Under the pieces are notes generated by a model. The model saw only the letters and a list, made by a program, of their open reading frames with translations, did not search any database and was not told the DNA's origin. This document shows, one piece after another, positions 11,301 to 17,300 of a stretch of 20,058 nt of DNA (position 1 is the first letter of the stretch; the number at the start of each line of letters is the position of its first letter). The position numbers were made by a program, and so were the translations under genes. Origin of the DNA: Didymodactylos carnosus (lineage: Eukaryota; Rotifera; Eurotatoria; Philodinida; Philodinidae); assembly GCA_905250885.1 (NCBI GenBank), contig CAJNOQ010003511.1:1-20058 (forward strand), given 5' to 3'.

Positions 11301-14300
11301 TTAAAGATCCGATTTTTTGAAAACTTAGTTTTTCAAGTCAAAACATTTTTTCTCAAAATCAGTTTTGATCTGTTTAGTTGACAAAAACATCTCGAATTGT
11401 GACTATACTCAACAATGCAGTTATTTTCTTGTTAATTAAGAGTGTAATTTGCGTCTACCATTATTAAAAAATGCTCAAACGCAGAAATTTAATACAGCGA
11501 TGTTACGGCGAACGATATGAAACCTGAGTGAATTTAGCTGAATTGTCATTATGCAGTTACAACTATACAGTTTCGCATCATGATAATATGTTTTCTGTGA
11601 AACTACTTTTTGAACTCACTCTCACACTATCCATACCTCCACCTTCCATGACACACCGCCAAAAATAACCAGATGTGCACTATGAAAAAGGAAGAGTCGG
11701 AATTCTGTTCGCGGTAATGTCGTGCCATGAGAAATTTGTGGGTATGCACAGTTCAAGATGTTTCATCTAGTAAACAGATCAAAAATTGATTTTTAGTTGA
11801 AATGTCGGATCTTTATAAGCAACTGAGACAGCTCTCATTCTCATATACGGAATCAGCTTCATTTATTATATAACAGTATAAGTTTCATCATAACAAGCTG
11901 AAGGACACTTGAGACGGTTTCTTTATGAACAGAATATAAATCGTTATATATGTATTAGAGAAGTAATGCTAAGTGACTAGAAATTCTCACTTGAGAACTT
12001 CAAGTCTTCAAGTAATAGCGAATTTCGGCGAGTGGAAATAAAACTTTCAAAAATTTCAATTAGTGTACCAGTTTGTTCTAATTTGGGATGAATTATTTGG
12101 TCTCTCCATTCAATATTTGACTTCTTCTAATCAAAAACTTATTTTGAAATTTTTAGCCCGTACACAGAGTTTGGATGAAAATCATATACAGAACTGGCTC
12201 AGTTATAAATTTCCCCAAGGATTTGATCAATTACAAAAATCATTTGAAAATATCGATAAAAAACAAATTGGAACTGTGAGTTGCTAGTTGAGCTTTCCTT
12301 CATTCATTTTGTGTGTGTGACCTTATTTCATTTTAGATTCCCCGTGATCGATTTTTAGATGAACTGAAAAAGTTTGGTTTGAAGTTAGAAACATCGCTGT
12401 TAGAATTTTTTCTTAAACGAATTGGTGTCGATGTTAAAGGTGAAAAAAGTGCAATACCCTACAAGGATGTTCTACAAGCATTCAAAGCACGAGTATCAAC
12501 AGACAAAAATAAAAAAAACGACACAATCAATCAGTCGTATGTATTCAATATCAGAGATTGGCACGGGCCGGGCTTAGGCCGCAGATTATTTTTCTTGGGT
12601 CGGGCCTGGCCGAACTCAAAATTTTTAAGCATGCGTGGATTTGTAATTTATGTGTACACTCGGTACCGAGAAAGAGTATTATGACTGTTCCGCTGCATCT
12701 GAAAGAACTCGTTTAGTTAATACCGTTATAGGACGAAAAATGAAAACCAAGAAATCATAAAGATATAAATATTAGCTTGAGAAATACATTTACACCGCTT
12801 AGCATAAAGCTTAGCAAAAGCATTCAAAGTGACCGAACCGCGCCAAATAAAATCTACGTTAGGTCGGGCTGAGTCGGACTTGGTTCGGAACCGTTCATCA
12901 TCGGACCGGACCGGGCCAAAAATTTCGGCTCGTGCCGATCTTTGTTCAATATGTATCCCCTTTTTTGAGCAGTATGAAGAGTGTTGGTCGGATAGCTTAG
13001 TGGGAAGAGCGACTACATTGACGGTCCTGTCCTGAATTCAAGCCATCGTCGGGCAAGATCACATAGTTTTTCCGTTCAAAATAAGCAAACTTTCTAAATT
13101 CTTCTTGAATTCAATCACATTACCAAAACTTTCTCCATGTTCTATTGGCATTTATCTGTATCTAAAAGCTGATATATAAAGGATATAAGTAAAATTGGTT
13201 TTTTATTTCTAACTTGTACATTAAGTCATATTCTAATGTCTTATAGTCCCCGTGATGATCCGAGTGAAGAAAAATATTTACCTATTGAAAAACAACTTCA
13301 TGAAATGTTAAAAATGAAATATTCTCAAATAATGTCGGCAATGAAAAAAATTGATCGTTCTCAAACAAATACCATTTCACACCAAGATTTTCGATCCGCC
13401 ATCGAAGATCTGTTCGAGTTTCCATTAAGACCAGATGAATTTTATCAAATTTTGAGACATATACCACAAGATGAACATGGAAAAGTCAAATATTTAGAAT
13501 ATTTACAACAATTCAAGAATGTACCGACGGAAAAAGAATTGAAAAAACAACAAGAAAATGCACGAGACATACAAGAACAAGATGTCAAGTAAAAAGTTTG
13601 AGAAGCATAAACACGTATGGTTGAAATGTCGTTTGAATGTACTGCGTCTTTTGAGCTTCCCAGAAATGAATCCACCTCTTGTTTTTGCCTGAGTAATTTC
13701 AGTTATAATATATCTGCCTCTTACGAGGAAACCACTCGAGGTTATAAATCGATTTTGGGTTGGGACTATTTTGGAAAGAAAGGCCCTAACGAGCAGTGAA
13801 AAATACCCCAACTTGGTTCATCCCAATGGTGCCTTGTTGTTAAACTACTGAATTTTTAGTCAGTTTTTGCTTATAGAGCTTCGATTTCGAGCAAAATCTG
13901 ACTTTCGAATTTTGATTTCAAACTTGCCACACTTGTAGCCCATGGTCATAGTAATAGGACGAAAAAATATTCGGTGCTAATGAATTTTCCTGCCTTGAGA
14001 TATCGAGACTCGAACATTTCATCAGAAGGTAAGGGTGAGGGTCAAACATTCGAGTCTCAATATCTCAAGGTAGGAAAATTCACCGAAGATTTTTCCGCCC
14101 TACTACTATGGCCATGGGCTACAAGTGTGGCAAGTTTGAAATCAAAATTCGAAAGTCAGATTTTGCTCGAAATCCAAGCTCTATAGGCAAAAACTGACTA
14201 AAAATTCAGTAGTTTAACAACAAGGCACCATTGGGATGAACCAAGTTGGGGTATTTTTCACTGCTCGTTAGGGCCTTTCTTTCCAAAATAGTCCCAACCC

Positions 14301-17300
14301 GAAATCGATTTATAACCTCGGGTGGTTCCCCCGTTAGACAAATACAGTCAGTTGTGATTAAATATACACCCGTTACAGCTTTTTTACCAGTTAACTGTAC
14401 TTGTAAAACTCCTCATAACTGTGACTGTCACAATTGTTAGACAAATATTCCACATTTGTTCAACTTCAATCAACATGTAATGAGCCAGCTTGATTCGTTG
14501 GAAAATAAAAAAGTTTAGATTAATATTCTAGAGTGAGTTAGTCTAGTATGATTTGCATACATTTTAAGATAGAATATTTGTCTAATACACTCTAAAAAAA
14601 GTTGTTCTTCAGGTTTTCGAAGAACAGAAAAATCAATGGAAATTTTGTTTTTCATTTGTCTCAAATAGGGAACTCAAATTCTGTTCTTCAACTCTCAAGA
14701 ACTCAAAATTTATTTTTCGGTTTTTGAAAAACTGATTTTTTTTTGTTCTTTGGGAAATGAGAAACAAATTTTGAGTTCTTGAGAGTTGAAGAACAGAATT
14801 TGAGTTCCCTATTTAGGACAAATGAAAAACAAAATTCCCATTGATTTTTTTGATCTTTGAAAACCTGAATAACTTTTTTTTAGAGTGTAGTTATGACAGT
14901 TACAGTTTAACAGTTAACTGTAACTGTTGTATGCCTCATTCTGGTTACATTGTAAAATTTACCATCTTATTCGTTTTTAGTGTACCCGATTGGGATTATA
15001 TGCGTAGTGAAGATATTCGCGAAAGATTAGATCAAGAACATACTCATGCCAATCCAGCGAGAAGAAAAGCAAAGGAAAAGAAAAAACATCAAGATGAATT
15101 TGATGATGATAGTTTGACTGGATTTACGAGATCTGTTGATGAAGTAATGACAGCATGATATTTTTTTTGTGATGCGTATCGACTGACTATCTGACTGTCT
15201 ATTTTAGTTAAGAGAAATTATCAAAACGTTGATTCGTAATCGGTATAAAGAGATTGAAGATGAATTTAAAATACTCGATAAAAGTTCATATGGAGAATTA
15301 ACACAGGACATGATGTTTGATTTATTTAAAAGGTAAGTAGAAATTAATTGTAGAGATTATTCCGTAGCTTCTCAAAAGAGATACAAATCCATATTTTACA
15401 ATGTATCTGTTTTAATCAATTAAAAAGTATCTCTTTTGAGCAACGAATATTCTGGGAAAGAAATTGTATTTCTCAAAAAGAGATACAATTATAGATATGA
15501 AATTTCTCATTTCTCAAAATAGACACATGATCTTTCATTTCTATATTCTAAATAAAAATGACATTAAATAAGAGGTAGAAGCAAACAAGATTATCTTAAA
15601 TGATACTTAGTACTTATATTTAAAACAAATTTATTTTCCAAAAAAAGTTTATTTATCAACTTGATTCAAATAATTAGAACTTGTGATAAATTCTACAGAT
15701 TCAGCTTATTCTTGTATAATGTTTTAAATTACATTGTATAAAAAAACATTCAACTAACATTTTGCAGAAAATTGAACACAAATCTTTAAAAAGAATTAAA
15801 AAAGGGCAAACTTGAGAATCAAGTTAATTATTGATCACGACATTCATCTGGTTTCTACCAGACAAGAGTTATTGAGTGAAGAAATAGACTTAGAAGAAAA
15901 TATCAAAGACTTTGTCATCATTTAGGATACAACTATGTGGAAGTGTTTAAGAAAACTCGTGATTCAGATATTAGCACCGATGAGAATGAAGACAGCGAAA
16001 ATAAGAATTACAAACAGTTGACAAATTAACTTCTTTTTGAAAATAAATTTGTTTTAAATATAAGTACTAATTACCACATAAGATAATCTTGATTGCTTCT
16101 TCCTCTTATTTAATGTCATTTTTATTTGGAATATAGAAATGAGAGATAATGTATCTCTTTTTGAGAAATGCAATTTCTTTCCAAAATTCTTCTTTCCAAA
16201 GTTTCTCAAAAGAGATACTTTTTAGTTGATTAAAATAGATACATTGTCAAGTATGGATTTCTATCTCTTTTCAGACGTAGTCGATTATTCTAATAAAATA
16301 GATCATTCTTTCCGATCACTATAAATTCACAATATGATCGCCATGATTCAGTTTCAGTAGGGGATATTTTCTCATCAAAATGAAAATAAACTTTTTAATT
16401 AGTTTTTAAAATGAACTACACGATAATCTTCAGGCAATATCACTTTCTTTAATGATCGCTTGCTGTTTTAGATTGGATGTCAAACCCCCGATCACTCGTT
16501 CAGAAGTGAAATTATTGTGGACACGGTGTCATTTGAAAGTAAATAACAACTTAGATTTTTACCAATTTTTAAGAGAATTTGGCTATACAAAACGATCAGC
16601 AACATATCCAAATGCTAAACGAAATCCTCCTCGTCGCGGTGACTGTGATTTCTTGTTAACATCACGGAAATTATATGGCGATAACATTCTTGTGCATGGA
16701 TCGGCACTAAATGCTGTATGTAGATCTATCTATATTTATCATATACATGAATCTAATTAATATTTTTTAACAGATTCGTTCAAATTGGGATGAATTACGT
16801 CGAGAATTTATGGAATTAGATCCTTATCGTACCGGTTACATTATGAGCGAAGAATTCGATGATATTTTGTATGAAATATGCCCGGTGGTGAATCACGAAG
16901 ATTTAGATACATTTAAATTTAAATTTAAAATAGGAAATGATGGAAGGTGAGAGATTTGCAATAAAATATTCGACTTACACTTTTGAAATATCCTTTATTT
17001 TAGAATAAATTATGTTAAATTTTTAAAGTATCATTCACCTGTACCTGAGATGATGGCCCAAGTCGATAATAACATGTCAATACAAGACTCACCAAGAGCA
17101 TCAGCAGACAGATCGATTTTATCGCAAGTGATGAACAAGCTACGGCGAAAAGTAAGAAAAAACCTCGAATTCGATACAAATCATCCTTCGGACTCATCTA
17201 GCCCTGATTTAAATAAGTGTTTTGTATCGTGAAGGTCAGATAGTTTTATCTTTAGAGAAATTTGATGCATTTTTATCCGATTATTAACAGTGTGAGGTTA

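Larger units (their letters stand above)
7217..12156 (+). other. Intron 5 (4,940 bp), filled with degenerate repeats
   Basis: This is the longest intron by far and holds no supported gene. Landmarks are the palindrome at 7708-7871, a tRNA-like B box at 8561-8574 (minus strand), a relative of the palindrome at 8690-8785, a less AT-rich patch at 9190-9500 with 5S-like sequence, foldbacks at 9619-10161 and 10233-10551, another relative at 11095-11250, and an inverted-repeat element at 11281-11836. The remainder (7217-7700, 7935-8540, 8800-9180, 10560-10790, 10840-11090, 11840-12150) is AT-rich and I recognise nothing in it. Confidence 0.75.

Noticed and set aside
12829-13035. 68-codon open frame rich in Arg and Ser
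   Set aside because: Formed by the GC-rich end of the hAT-type element and the tRNA-like sequence.
13503-14440. Frames beginning MGYFSLLVRAFLSKIVPT on both strands
   Set aside because: The likeness comes from the perfect inverted arms of the intron 8 hairpin, not from a gene family.
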